64,000 nucleotides of DNA from assembly GCA_947479455.1 (NCBI GenBank), contig CANJZE010000001.1:1-64000 (forward strand), in the 5' to 3' direction. Positions 54,620-63,444 of the stretch are shown one piece after another. The stretch comes from Bacteroidota bacterium (GTDB lineage Bacteria > Bacteroidota > Bacteroidia > Chitinophagales > LD1). Under the pieces are notes generated by a model, which worked only from the letters and a program-made list of their open reading frames with translations, searched no databases and was not told the DNA's origin. Both the position numbers and the translations under genes were made by a program. How positions within the stretch are numbered: the first letter of the stretch is position 1; every line of letters begins with the position of its first letter.

Positions 54620-56386
54620 TTACATTGAAATACTTCCCTTCCTAAAATCTGTCTTCCCAATAATTGCATTGATAATATATGGCGATCCCCTGCGCGAAAG
54701 CGTTTTTGCTTCTACCACAGCAGCATTAAACTGGTCTAGATTTTCAACCCGCACTCCTTCTGCACCAAATGCTTTTCCAATATTTTGATAATCGCTTAGT
54801 GCCAGATTCATTGCACAATCGCTTTGAAGAAACTCAACTTGGTCGCGGGCTATTTGTGTCCAACAGGCATCGTTACCAATGACAGAAATGACCGGAAGAT
54901 TATGACGAACAAAAGTATCGTACTCCATTAAACTGTAGCCCGCACTTCCGTCACCGTAAATAATCCAAACATCTTTTTCCGGAAAAACCAACTTAGCACC
55001 GAGGGCAAATCCTGCACCTACACCAAGGGTTCCGAACACGCCCGGGTCGAGCCAACTCAACGGCTTGCGTGGACGAAGTGTGTAAGCAGAAGTAGCTACA
55101 AAATCTCCTCCATCGGCAATGAGAATGGTATTCTCATCTAACTGCGGTTCTAAATTTCTAAACAACTTTATCGGATTGATGCCTCGATTAACTTCCGCAT
55201 TTGCTTGCTCATTAATATTGGCTTCGCGTTTTGCATCGCGCGCACGGAGAATTTCAATCCATGCACTGTATTTTCCTCCTCCTTCGGAGGAGGTGCCCAT
55301 AGGGCGGAGGAGGTTGATTTTTTCAGAAAGAGCAATTATAAAATCTTGCGGGTCGGCATGAATGGCCAGTGTAGGAGTTTTATTTTTTGTCAAATCCTCT
55401 TTACTGCGATTGATGGAAATAAATTTTCTTCCTCCAATATGATTGCCATAATCTAAACGGAAATCGTTCGGAACACCGGCAAGAATAATTAAGTCTGATT
55501 CCTTGATACAATCTTTGCGATGATGGCGCATTTGCAAATCATTTTCTTTGCCTAGTAATCCTCTTCCCATTCCGCTTAGGTAAACAGGAATACCCAGTTT
55601 GCTTACTGCATTGGCTAAATCATTTGCCTTTTGCGGATTCATCATTGCTCCGCTGCCAATCAACATTACAGGCTTTGTTGCGGTTTTTATTTTTGAAATA
55701 GCTTTATCAATTTGCGAAGCAGAATGTTTTGGATAAGAAATATTTTGGAGAGGCGAATTGAAATCTACGCTCTCTTTTCCTGCAAATAAATTCTTTGCGT
55801 GGTTGTTGATATACCATTGCACAATGCGCTCCTGAAAATTTTTTGGAGGCTCTTCTTTACTCTTTGCTCCATACCAACTGCGCACTAATTCTTCTCCAAA
55901 CAAAGTATCGATTGGGCACTCTATATACACAGGACCCGGCACACCTTCTTGCGCAATAGCAAATGCTTTTTCAATGGTAGGCACAATCTCTTTCACCTTC
56001 GAAATAGTAGTGCTGTATTTACACACGGCTTTCATAATGCTGAGCTGGTCAATATCCTGCAAACTTCCTCTACCTTTTAAAATTGTTGCTGCTCCACCAC
56101 CTAATAAAATCAAAGGAGATTGCGCAAGTGCTGCATTTTTTACAGCAGTTACGGTATTGGTTAAACCAGGCCCGGCAGTAACCACGGCTACGCCTGGTAT
56201 TCCTGAAAGACGCGATACAGCATCTGCTGCAAAAACCGCGTTGACTTCGTGACGGGTATCAATTACTCTAATTCCAATTTTGTCTGCAGCCACAAAAATA
56301 GGCGACACATGCCCGCCACAAAGCGTGAATAAAAATTTTACGCCTTGTTTCTGTAATACTTTCGCAATGATTTCGCCTCCGTTCAT
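54620..56386 (-). CDS. Thiamine-diphosphate enzyme, ILVBL / 2-hydroxyacyl-CoA lyase-like
   Basis: A 588-aa enzyme with the three-domain layout of acetolactate synthase. It has DTRHEVNAVFAADAVSRLSG (catalytic E47), TAGPGLTNTVTAVKNAALAQSP, and the TPP motif GDGSAGYSL starting at 478 and ending ND at 505-506. These blocks are strikingly like human ILVBL (HACL2), which cleaves 2-hydroxyacyl-CoA, more than like IlvB. The ATG at 56386 replaces an upstream open extension. A palindromic repeat lies in coding DNA near residues 358-371. The substrate is inferred, not proved. Confidence 0.85.
   Translation of the reverse strand: MNGGEIIAKVLQKQGVKFLFTLCGGHVSPIFVAADKIGIRVIDTRHEVNAVFAADAVSRLSGIPGVAVVTAGPGLTNTVTAVKNAALAQSPLILLGGGAATILKGRGSLQDIDQLSIMKAVCKYSTTISKVKEIVPTIEKAFAIAQEGVPGPVYIECPIDTLFGEELVRSWYGAKSKEEPPKNFQERIVQWYINNHAKNLFAGKESVDFNSPLQNISYPKHSASQIDKAISKIKTATKPVMLIGSGAMMNPQKANDLANAVSKLGIPVYLSGMGRGLLGKENDLQMRHHRKDCIKESDLIILAGVPNDFRLDYGNHIGGRKFISINRSKEDLTKNKTPTLAIHADPQDFIIALSEKINLLRPMGTSSEGGGKYSAWIEILRARDAKREANINEQANAEVNRGINPIKLFRNLEPQLDENTILIADGGDFVATSAYTLRPRKPLSWLDPGVFGTLGVGAGFALGAKLVFPEKDVWIIYGDGSAGYSLMEYDTFVRHNLPVISVIGNDACWTQIARDQVEFLQSDCAMNLALSDYQNIGKAFGAEGVRVENLDQFNAAVVEAKTLSRRGSPYIINAIIGKTDFRKGSISM
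55275..55313. repeat. GC-rich palindromic repeat inside the TPP-enzyme gene
   Basis: CCTCCTCC-TTC-GGAGGAGG forms a perfect 8-bp hairpin at 55275-55293. It is followed by a small palindrome GCCC-ATA-GGGC and a third GGAGGAGG at 55306-55313. It encodes LLRPMGTSSEGGGK in a linker between the central and TPP-binding domains. Such words are typical intergenic repeats in Bacteroidota. Confidence 0.75.
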
Positions 56387-56517
56387 GATTTGTGTTTGTA
56401 GTGTGAGAAAGAGGTGGTGAAAATAAGAAGCACAGGTAACTTTCAAAGTTTATAGAAACAGAACGAAAGTTCATTCAATAAAAAATCAAAAAACCTACGG
56501 TATAAAATTCATCCCTT

Positions 56518-56525
56518 TATCTTCG
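56518..56525 (+). promoter_or_regulatory. -7 element of the DUF1573 operon
   Basis: TATCTTCG is the TAnnTTCG variant, 20 bases before the ATG at 56546. No clear -33 element is seen. Confidence 0.4.
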
Positions 56526-56545
56526 TCCAAAATTTTATTGAGCAA

Positions 56546-57103
56546 ATGAAAAACACTATTACCATTTTTTTGCTGGCGCTTTTAGTTGCTGTAGTTTCTT
56601 TTTTGGTTTATCAGAATTATAAGTTGACCAAAAAAGTAGAGGAACTTTCTATCACTAAAACTGAAACGAAAACAACTGTTGCAAAAACGAAAACAGAGAA
56701 TGAAGAACCAAGCCCTTTTGATAAACCAAATGATGACCCTGCACTATTAAATCAACCAACTGCTCCACCAGCTAATCCTGATGTAACTTCAATTCATTTC
56801 GGTAGGTTGGTTCATGATTTTGGAAAAATAAAACAAGGAGAATATGTGAGCACCAATTTCAAATTTGCGAACACTGGCAAGAAACCACTCTTTGTTATTA
56901 AGGCAGAAGGTTCTTGCGGTTGCACTGTTCCGCGATGGACTCGGGAAGCCGTTTTGCCGGGCAATGAAGGAAATATTTTTGTGCAGTTCGATAGTCACAA
57001 CAAAAAAGGAGAAGTAGAAAAAACCGTGACGGTAACTACGAATACTGAACCAAGAAATACCGTGCTTACCATTAAATCAACTGTAGTTCCAGAAGACAAA
57101 TAA
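56546..57103 (+). CDS. DUF1573 domain protein, membrane-anchored
   Basis: A 185-aa protein with one N-terminal helix (about 4-22), a T/K/E-rich spacer, and a DUF1573 domain from about residue 82: FGRLVHDFGKIKQGEYVSTNFKFANTGKKPLFV, then SCGCTVP and a beta-rich end. The immunoglobulin-like domain faces the periplasm. The function of the family is unknown. It starts an operon with ruvX (three bases later) and def. Confidence 0.85.
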   Translation: MKNTITIFLLALLVAVVSFLVYQNYKLTKKVEELSITKTETKTTVAKTKTENEEPSPFDKPNDDPALLNQPTAPPANPDVTSIHFGRLVHDFGKIKQGEYVSTNFKFANTGKKPLFVIKAEGSCGCTVPRWTREAVLPGNEGNIFVQFDSHNKKGEVEKTVTVTTNTEPRNTVLTIKSTVVPEDK

Positions 57104-57106
57104 ACC

Positions 57107-57523
57107 ATGAGCAGAGTTTTAGCTTTTGATTTTGGCTTGAGAAGAGTGGGTGTGGCGGTAACCGACCCTTTACAGCTTATTGCCAACACGCTCGAAACAA
57201 TTCCTACAAACGAAATTTATGCCTTCATAAAAACTTATTTCGCGAAGGAAGATGTTGAAGCTTTTGTAGTGGGTTATCCATTTTCGCATGGGCATTCGGA
57301 AAATGAAATCGTAAAACACATTGACACGTTCATTACAAAGCTCAACGAAATTTATCCCGATAAAAAAGTGCACAAGGTGGACGAAAGCTTTACTTCTAAA
57401 ATTGCAAAGCAAACTCTTTTGCTGAGTGGAGTAAATAAAAAAGAGAGAAGAAATAAAGGAAATGTGGATGCTATCAGTGCAAATATTATTCTGCAATCGT
57501 ATCTCGAAATGAAAGAGAAGTGA
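57107..57523 (+). CDS. ruvX: Putative pre-16S rRNA nuclease / RuvX (YqgF)
   Basis: A 138-aa RNase H-fold nuclease. It has LAFDFGLRRVGVAVTDP (acidic D8), VEAFVVGYPFSHGHSENE, KVHKVDESFTS and the final acidic site NVDAISANIILQSYLE. It probably takes part in 16S rRNA 5' maturation or Holliday junction processing, as in other bacteria. It starts three bases after the DUF1573 stop, so the genes are coupled. Confidence 0.93.
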   Translation: MSRVLAFDFGLRRVGVAVTDPLQLIANTLETIPTNEIYAFIKTYFAKEDVEAFVVGYPFSHGHSENEIVKHIDTFITKLNEIYPDKKVHKVDESFTSKIAKQTLLLSGVNKKERRNKGNVDAISANIILQSYLEMKEK

Positions 57524-57594
57524 ATAGTAAATGCAAAAAGCGATTTGGAATTTCAATTTCGTAATTCGTTATTCACGTTTCAAAATTTAATTAC

Positions 57595-58152
57595 ATGGTT
57601 CTTCCTATTGTAGCTTATGGCGACCCGGTTTTGCGAAAGGTAGGTGTGGAGATAACGAAAGATTATCCGCATCTTGAAAAACTGCTTGAAGATATGTTTG
57701 AGACGATGGAGAAAAGCAAAGGTGTTGGTCTCGCAGCTCCACAGGTGAATAAAGCTATACGCTTGTTCGTGATTGATAGTACGCGCATGTATGATGAGGG
57801 CGAAAAAAACGAAGGCGTTCGCGAAGTTTTTATCAACGCAAAAATGCTGGAAGAAACAGGCGATGACTGGCCGTATGAAGAAGGATGTTTGAGTATACCC
57901 AATATTCGCGAAGAGGTTTATAGAGAAGAAAAAATCCGCGTTCAGTATCTCGATCGCAATTTTAAGAAACACGAAAAAACATTTACCGGTTTAACTGCCC
58001 GTGTTATTCAACATGAATACGACCATATAGAAGGCAAGCTATTCATTGACCATCTTCAACCCCTCAAAAGAACTTTGCTCAAAGGTCGTCTTGAAAAAAT
58101 TTCAAAAGGGAAGGTTGATGTGGAATACAAAATGAAGTTTCCAAAGTTGTAA
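57595..58152 (+). CDS. def: Peptide deformylase
   Basis: A 185-aa metalloenzyme that removes the N-formyl group from new proteins. All three motifs are present: GVGLAAPQV at 43-51, EEGCLSIP with C98, and QHEYDH with H140, E141 and H144. It follows ruvX by 71 bases that include heptamer-like GTGAATA/GTAAATG words. The length is normal. Confidence 0.97.
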   Translation: MVLPIVAYGDPVLRKVGVEITKDYPHLEKLLEDMFETMEKSKGVGLAAPQVNKAIRLFVIDSTRMYDEGEKNEGVREVFINAKMLEETGDDWPYEEGCLSIPNIREEVYREEKIRVQYLDRNFKKHEKTFTGLTARVIQHEYDHIEGKLFIDHLQPLKRTLLKGRLEKISKGKVDVEYKMKFPKL

Positions 58153-58228
58153 ATCTGCCCGATTTGTTTCAATTACAAAGACTAATAGTCAAAGCAATCT
58201 CATGTTATCCCATCTCGCTTAACAATCA

Positions 58229-58277
58229 TTTGCTCAACTAATTTTTTCATATAGGTTTGCCGCCCCGATTTATCGGG
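58229..58277 (+). promoter_or_regulatory. Promoter and 5' hairpin of the glutamate dehydrogenase gene
   Basis: TTTG at 58229-58232 and TAGGTTTG at 58252-58259 are both exact consensus elements with a 19-base spacer, the clearest promoter in the window. The transcript would start at about 58263, one base before the hairpin CCCGAT-TT-ATCGGG (58264-58277). The stem would cap the 5' end of the mRNA. The hairpin sequence is also a common dispersed repeat word. Confidence 0.7.
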
Positions 58278-58302
58278 ACTATTATTTACGAAACAAAAAT
58301 TT

Positions 58303-59739
58303 ATGGCTGATAAGAATGGCAAAGTAAATCTCAAGAACTTAAGTTTCTCCGATTCTGTTTCCTACTATTTCGACAAAGCCGCACCATTTACTGGCGCGCC
58401 CCAAGGTCTTCTTGACCAAATTAAAACCTGCAACAGTATTTACAAAATGAATTTCCCCGTTAAATACGGTAATGAGGTTCGTGTAATTGAAGCTTATCGG
58501 GTACAACACTCGCATCATCGCATGCCCACCAAAGGTGGAATTCGTTATTCACTGCACGTTGACCAAGATGAGGTGATGGCACTTGCGGCCCTCATGACTT
58601 ATAAATGTGCGTTGGTAGATGTTCCTTTTGGCGGAGCAAAAGGTGGAATTAAAATTGCCCCTCGTCAAACCTCACCCGAAATTCTTGAAAATATTACCCG
58701 TAGATATACTACCGAGTTAGTAAAGAAAAATTTTATTGGACCCGGAATTGATGTGCCCGCTCCTGATTATGGAACAGGTGAACGCGAGATGGCGTGGATA
58801 CTTGACACCTATGTAACTCTCAACCCGGGAGAGATAAACGGTTACGGTTGTGTTACCGGAAAACCGGTTTCGCAAAACGGTATACACGGCAGAACCGAAG
58901 CTACAGGAAGAGGAGTGGTTTATGCGCTCAACGAAATTTGTTCATATGAAGATGACATGAAAGACATCAAGTTGACAAAAGGATTGGATGGCAAGCGTGT
59001 GATTGTTCAAGGTTTGGGCAACGTAGGTTATCACACGGCAAGAATTATTCGTGAATATGGTGCCAAAGTAATTGCCATTGCTGAAGCGGATGGCGCAGTG
59101 TATGATGAAAACGGAATTGATGTAGATGATTTGTATAAATATCGTCAGGAAAAAAAATCGGTGAAAGGTTATCCAAAAGGAAAAGTGCTAACAGATTCTG
59201 CAGCAGCACTTGAATTGGATTGCGACATTCTCATTCCAGCCGCACTTGAAAAGCAAATTACGGAAAAGAATGCGCCACGTATTAAAGCAAAAATAATTGC
59301 CGAGGCTGCTAACGGTCCTGTTACTCCAGCCGCTGAACAAATATTGTTGAAGAAAGGCGTAATGATTATTCCCGATATTTATGTGAATGCAGGCGGTGTA
59401 ACAGTATCTTATTTCGAATGGTTAAAAAATCTTTCGCATGTGCGTTTTGGTCGTATGCAAAAACGTTGGGAAGAAAAGCACCAAACTAATTTCATTAAGT
59501 TGATTGAAGACCTTACCGGCAAAACAGTACCCAAGGCGCGTATTGATAGTTTGATTCACGGTGCCGATGAAATTGATTTAGTGAACAGCGGTTTGGAAGA
59601 TACGATGATTGAAGCCTATCAGGATATTCGAGAATTTAAGAAGCGCAGAAAAACAGAAATTGATATTCGCACCGCAGCGTTTGCCGTTTCTATTAACAAA
59701 ATCAAGAACAGCTATTACGCTATGGGAATTTTCCCATAA
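58303..59739 (+). CDS. Glu/Leu/Phe/Val dehydrogenase (glutamate dehydrogenase)
   Basis: A 478-aa enzyme that reversibly deaminates an amino acid, most likely glutamate. Its length exceeds leucine or phenylalanine dehydrogenases. It has [12 protein letters not shown], the catalytic [10 protein letters not shown] lysine region, [20 protein letters not shown] and the Rossmann site [29 protein letters not shown] and [15 protein letters not shown] follow. A clear promoter and a strong terminator bound it as a single gene. Coenzyme use is not decided here. Confidence 0.94.
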   Translation: MADKNGKVNLKNLSFSDSVSYYFDKAAPFTGAPQGLLDQIKTCNSIYKMNFPVKYGNEVRVIEAYRVQHSHHRMPTKGGIRYSLHVDQDEVMALAALMTYKCALVDVPFGGAKGGIKIAPRQTSPEILENITRRYTTELVKKNFIGPGIDVPAPDYGTGEREMAWILDTYVTLNPGEINGYGCVTGKPVSQNGIHGRTEATGRGVVYALNEICSYEDDMKDIKLTKGLDGKRVIVQGLGNVGYHTARIIREYGAKVIAIAEADGAVYDENGIDVDDLYKYRQEKKSVKGYPKGKVLTDSAAALELDCDILIPAALEKQITEKNAPRIKAKIIAEAANGPVTPAAEQILLKKGVMIIPDIYVNAGGVTVSYFEWLKNLSHVRFGRMQKRWEEKHQTNFIKLIEDLTGKTVPKARIDSLIHGADEIDLVNSGLEDTMIEAYQDIREFKKRRKTEIDIRTAAFAVSINKIKNSYYAMGIFP

Positions 59740-59773
59740 ACCTCTAAATCCCTCCAAGAAGACTTTGAAATAC

Positions 59774-59805
59774 AAAAGCCGCACAATGTTGTTGCGGCTT
59801 TTTTT
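59774..59805 (+). terminator. Intrinsic terminator of the glutamate dehydrogenase gene
   Basis: The stem AAAAGCCGCA/TGCGGCTTTT, with a short inner CAA/TTG extension, ends in seven T residues. Confidence 0.9.
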
Positions 59806-59861
59806 ATTGCATGAACCACTCGTATTAAAATGTCAATGTCAAAATAACTCTGTCGCTTTTT

Positions 59862-59869
59862 TATTTTCG
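59862..59869 (+). promoter_or_regulatory. -7 element of asnB
   Basis: TATTTTCG (TAnnTTCG variant) ends six bases before the asnB ATG at 59876. No good -33 element is seen. Since the catalytic Cys fixes the start codon, the leader must be almost absent if this is the promoter. Confidence 0.4.
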
Positions 59870-59875
59870 CTACAC

Positions 59876-61702
59876 ATGTGCGGCATTGCAGGATTTATTG
59901 ATCTCCAACTTTCTATCGATTCAAAACGCGATTTGAATTTTAAAATGCTGAACAAAATTCTGCATCGCGGTCCCGAAGCATCGAATGTTTTTGTGGAAGA
60001 TATAGTATCACTTGGCCACAACCGTTTAAAAATTATTGACCTTTCTGACGAAGCCAACCAACCGTTTGAATATGCTGATGTGGTTATTGCTTTCAATGGT
60101 GAGATTTACAATTACATTGAAATTAGAGCCGAACTAGAAAAGAACGACTTCCGTTTTCGTACTGCGGGCGATACCGAAGTAATTTGCGCGGCTTACAAAT
60201 TTTGGGGCGAAGAATGCGTGAACCAGTTTATGGGTATGTGGGCTTTTGCCCTGTGGGATAAAACAAAAAAGAAACTATTCTGTTCGCGCGATCGGTTTGG
60301 CATAAAACCGTTTTACTACATTATTGAAGGACAGAATTTCTATTTCGCTTCAGAGTATAAGGCATTGAAAGAATTAACCGTTTTTAAAAACAATTTGAAT
60401 ATAGAGCAGGTGAACCGCGGCTTGCAATTAGGCTGGAGCCATTACCGCAACGAAACTTTCTATACTCAATTGCAATCACTTTTACCCGCACACAATATTG
60501 TTTGGCAACAAGGGCAAATTAATCTCTCTCGTTACTGGGATATTGATTTTTCGAAAAACAAATCGGGTTTATCGTGGCAAGAAAAGAAAGAGAAATTCTA
60601 TTCGCTGTTCACAGATTCTATTCGAATGCACTCGCGAAGCGATGTGCAGAACGGAACTTGCCTGAGTGGTGGGTTAGATTCAAGTTCTATTGCATCGGTT
60701 TACTCTACTCTCCTACCCAACACGCCTATAAAATCGTTTTCGGTTTTTTATGAAGATGATGTGGATGAGCGCCCGTTTGTATACGAAGTGGTGAAGAAGT
60801 ATAAGAACATTGAGCCGTTTTATTTTTCGCCTTCCAATACAGAAATAGCCGACAGCTTTCACAACATTGCTTACCATGCCGATGTGCCGGTGCTGGGCTC
60901 TTCGTATATCTCACAATATTTTTTGATGCAGTTAGCCAAGAGCAAAGGAGTAACTGTTGCCATTGACGGGCAAGGGAGCGATGAATATTTGGGCGGCTAT
61001 TTGCACTCGTTTTACCGTGTAATGGGTGAAATGATTTCGAAAGGAAAAATTTTTGAGGCCATGGCGCTGCTCAATCAACTAAGTGCGCGCGAGAATTTTA
61101 GCGGACAGAAGAAAACAAGTTATGCGCTTAAAAGTTTAGCGGCTGCTTTCAGTAATGAAAACCGTCTTTACAATTTTGAACTTTCTACTTTGAACAAATA
61201 TTTGAAAGAAGATACTGCTGATATGTTTTATGAAAACAAAACCGGCAACCGCTTCGAAAATTTCCTCTATCATATTTTAATGAATACCACGCTGCCTACG
61301 CTGCTGCATTTTGAAGACCGCAACTCCATGGCGTTTTCGCTGGAGAGCCGCGTGCCTTTTCTCGATCACCGTTTAGTGGAGTTTGCATTTACACTAAACC
61401 GCCAGGACAAAATCAATGATAAGGCTGAAACAAAGTTTATTCTTCGCGAAGCCATGAAAAATGTTTTACCGCAGGCAGTGTATGAACGCAAAGACAAAAA
61501 AGGATTTGTTACACCCGGTGAGGTAAAATGGCTCAACGGTCCGCTGAAGTTTTTGCTCGATATTGATTACTCACTTTTTTACTGGGTAAAAAAAGAAAAA
61601 CTTAAAGCTATTGTGGAAGCACACAAAAACGGTGACACCAGTAAAGCAGCGTTTGTATGGCGCATTGCCGCTACTAATTATTGGTTGAAGAATTTCAAGT
61701 AA
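59876..61702 (+). CDS. asnB: Asparagine synthase (glutamine-hydrolysing)
   Basis: A 608-aa enzyme with a class II glutaminase domain. The catalytic Cys is residue 2 in MCGIAGFID, so ATG 59876 must be the start, although the frame is open back to 59609. LHRGPEASN and AFNGEIYNY follow, then the AsnB ATP-pyrophosphatase domain has SGGLDSS at 264-270 and the adenylation block DGQGSDEYLGGY. It makes asparagine from aspartate, ATP and glutamine; related enzymes form cyclic compounds, but nothing nearby suggests that. Confidence 0.94.
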   Translation: MCGIAGFIDLQLSIDSKRDLNFKMLNKILHRGPEASNVFVEDIVSLGHNRLKIIDLSDEANQPFEYADVVIAFNGEIYNYIEIRAELEKNDFRFRTAGDTEVICAAYKFWGEECVNQFMGMWAFALWDKTKKKLFCSRDRFGIKPFYYIIEGQNFYFASEYKALKELTVFKNNLNIEQVNRGLQLGWSHYRNETFYTQLQSLLPAHNIVWQQGQINLSRYWDIDFSKNKSGLSWQEKKEKFYSLFTDSIRMHSRSDVQNGTCLSGGLDSSSIASVYSTLLPNTPIKSFSVFYEDDVDERPFVYEVVKKYKNIEPFYFSPSNTEIADSFHNIAYHADVPVLGSSYISQYFLMQLAKSKGVTVAIDGQGSDEYLGGYLHSFYRVMGEMISKGKIFEAMALLNQLSARENFSGQKKTSYALKSLAAAFSNENRLYNFELSTLNKYLKEDTADMFYENKTGNRFENFLYHILMNTTLPTLLHFEDRNSMAFSLESRVPFLDHRLVEFAFTLNRQDKINDKAETKFILREAMKNVLPQAVYERKDKKGFVTPGEVKWLNGPLKFLLDIDYSLFYWVKKEKLKAIVEAHKNGDTSKAAFVWRIAATNYWLKNFK

Positions 61703-61761
61703 TATTTCTACAGTCAGTCTTATAGAAGGGCACTCCTAATAATTTCAACTAATTTCATTGT

Positions 61762-62292
61762 ATGAACTTCGAACTGCCGACTACTTCATCGCTCCTGAGT
61801 ATCTTACTCAATTCAATTGCGGTTTATCTGTTTATACTTTTTGCCATTCGGTTATTTGGCAAAAAAGAACTGGCGCAGTTGAGCGTAGTTGACCTTGTTT
61901 TTATTTTGCTTATCAGCAATTCGGTGCAAAACGCTATGGTTGGTAGCGATACTACATTACTTGGCGGCATAGCAGCCGCTACGGGTTTATTTGTAATCAA
62001 TTACATTTTCAAATGGTTGCTAAAAAGGTTCCCTGGATTTAGCAGAGTGGTGCAAGGTGAGGAATTGCTACTTATATATCGGGGCAAAGTGAATCGAAAA
62101 AATCTGGAAACAAGTATGTTGAGTATGGAAGAGCTGGAAGCTGCGGTGCGCGAACATGGGGTAGAGAAAATTAGTGAAGTTGATTTAGCCGTGTTGGAAG
62201 TTGATGGTAACATTAGCGTAATGACAAAAGATTTTAAGCATAAAACGGTGCGTAAAAGAAAAGGGCATAGAGCCTTACAAAAACAAAATTGA
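61762..62292 (+). CDS. DUF421 family membrane protein (YetF-like)
   Basis: A 176-aa protein with three membrane helices (about 13-30, 40-60 and 70-88), followed by a cytosolic domain with FSRVVQGEELLLIYRGKVNRKNLETSMLSMEEL and a DVDLAVLEVDG-like end (EVDLAVLEVDGNISVM). This is the DUF421 layout; its function is unknown. It is 60 bases after asnB and 57 bases before the desaturase, all on the plus strand. Confidence 0.9.
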   Translation: MNFELPTTSSLLSILLNSIAVYLFILFAIRLFGKKELAQLSVVDLVFILLISNSVQNAMVGSDTTLLGGIAAATGLFVINYIFKWLLKRFPGFSRVVQGEELLLIYRGKVNRKNLETSMLSMEELEAAVREHGVEKISEVDLAVLEVDGNISVMTKDFKHKTVRKRKGHRALQKQN

Positions 62293-62336
62293 AAACGATT
62301 TGTGCTTCACTAATTTATTTTGAACACGCATATTCC

Positions 62337-62344
62337 TACTTTTG
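62337..62344 (+). promoter_or_regulatory. -7 element of the desaturase gene
   Basis: TACTTTTG is an exact TAnnTTTG match, with only four bases before the ATG at 62349. A TTTG at 62319-62322 is nearer than the usual -33 distance (14 bases). Confidence 0.5.
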
Positions 62345-62348
62345 AACC

Positions 62349-63344
62349 ATGGCCGAAAATCATTTGAAATGGTATAGCAAAACGCTCCACGAGTATTTGA
62401 GCAACGATGAAATAAAATTGCTGATGCAGAAAAATAATCTGAAAGCATTTTTAGAAATTGCTGATACCTGGTTATGGATTGCCTTCGCTTTTTTTATTGT
62501 GGGCATGTGGCCCAATCCTTTCACCATCGTTATTGCACTTTTTATTATTGGAGGCAAACAATTGGCCTGTGCCATCATACTACACGATTGCTCACACGAT
62601 AGCGTTTTTACCTCGCGCAGCGTAAATCGTTTTGTGGGAAATTGGTTGGGCGCTTATCCTATTTTTCAGGATGTAGACAAGTATAAACCTTACCACACGC
62701 AGCACCACATTAACACCGGCTTAAAGGAAGATCCGGACGTTCCATTAACAGAAGGATATCCAACTTCGCGTATGAGTATGACGCGTAAATTTTTGCGCGA
62801 CCTTTTTGGTTTATCCGGTATAAAATCTTTGCTGGGTGTATTATTTATGCAAATGGGTTTTGTGAAATATGCATTAAACGGAAAGGCAGAACGCCTTTCA
62901 CTCAAAGACAAAACAGTAAGTGAAATTACATTGAACGCTATCAAAAACATGGCCGGTCCTTTGCTCGCCAATTTTATTTTATTCGCCATTCTTTATGCAT
63001 TGGGTAAACCTTGGCTTTATCTGCTTTGGATTGGTGCCCTGCTTACTACGTACAATTTTTGCATTCGTGTAAGAAGCATGGCCGAGCACAGTATGGTTGA
63101 TGACTTACAAAACCCGCACAAAAACACACGAACCACTTACGCAAATTTTATCGAGCGCATTTTGTTTGCTCCGCACCATGTCAACTACCATTCTGAACAT
63201 CACTTATGCATGGGCGTGCCATCGTACAATCTTCCCGGTATGCATCAACTTCTTTTGCAAAGAGGTTACTACAAGAATGGAACTTTAGAAAACAACTATT
63301 TGAATATTGTGAAGCGGGCAATTGTTTCGACCGAAACGCCTTAG
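62349..63344 (+). CDS. Fatty acid desaturase family protein
   Basis: A 331-aa integral membrane di-iron enzyme. Its three histidine boxes are HDCSH (79-83), HTQHH (116-120) and HSEHH (281-285), separated by several hydrophobic segments. The family introduces double bonds or hydroxyl groups in acyl chains; which one this does is unknown. An exact -7 element four bases upstream suggests a leaderless mRNA. No partner reductase is adjacent. Confidence 0.92.
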   Translation: MAENHLKWYSKTLHEYLSNDEIKLLMQKNNLKAFLEIADTWLWIAFAFFIVGMWPNPFTIVIALFIIGGKQLACAIILHDCSHDSVFTSRSVNRFVGNWLGAYPIFQDVDKYKPYHTQHHINTGLKEDPDVPLTEGYPTSRMSMTRKFLRDLFGLSGIKSLLGVLFMQMGFVKYALNGKAERLSLKDKTVSEITLNAIKNMAGPLLANFILFAILYALGKPWLYLLWIGALLTTYNFCIRVRSMAEHSMVDDLQNPHKNTRTTYANFIERILFAPHHVNYHSEHHLCMGVPSYNLPGMHQLLLQRGYYKNGTLENNYLNIVKRAIVSTETP

Positions 63345-63412
63345 CAGAAGAACAGGTTTTTACCCTTGTTTCAAGCGACCTTCCTACGGCCTTAACATTT
63401 CATTTTAAAATC

Positions 63413-63420
63413 TACATTTG
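63413..63420 (+). promoter_or_regulatory. -7 element of the last gene
   Basis: TACATTTG is an exact match, 24 bases before the ATG at 63445. The expected -33 region has no TTTG. Confidence 0.45.
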
Positions 63421-63444
63421 AAGATTGTTTTATCACACTAGAAA

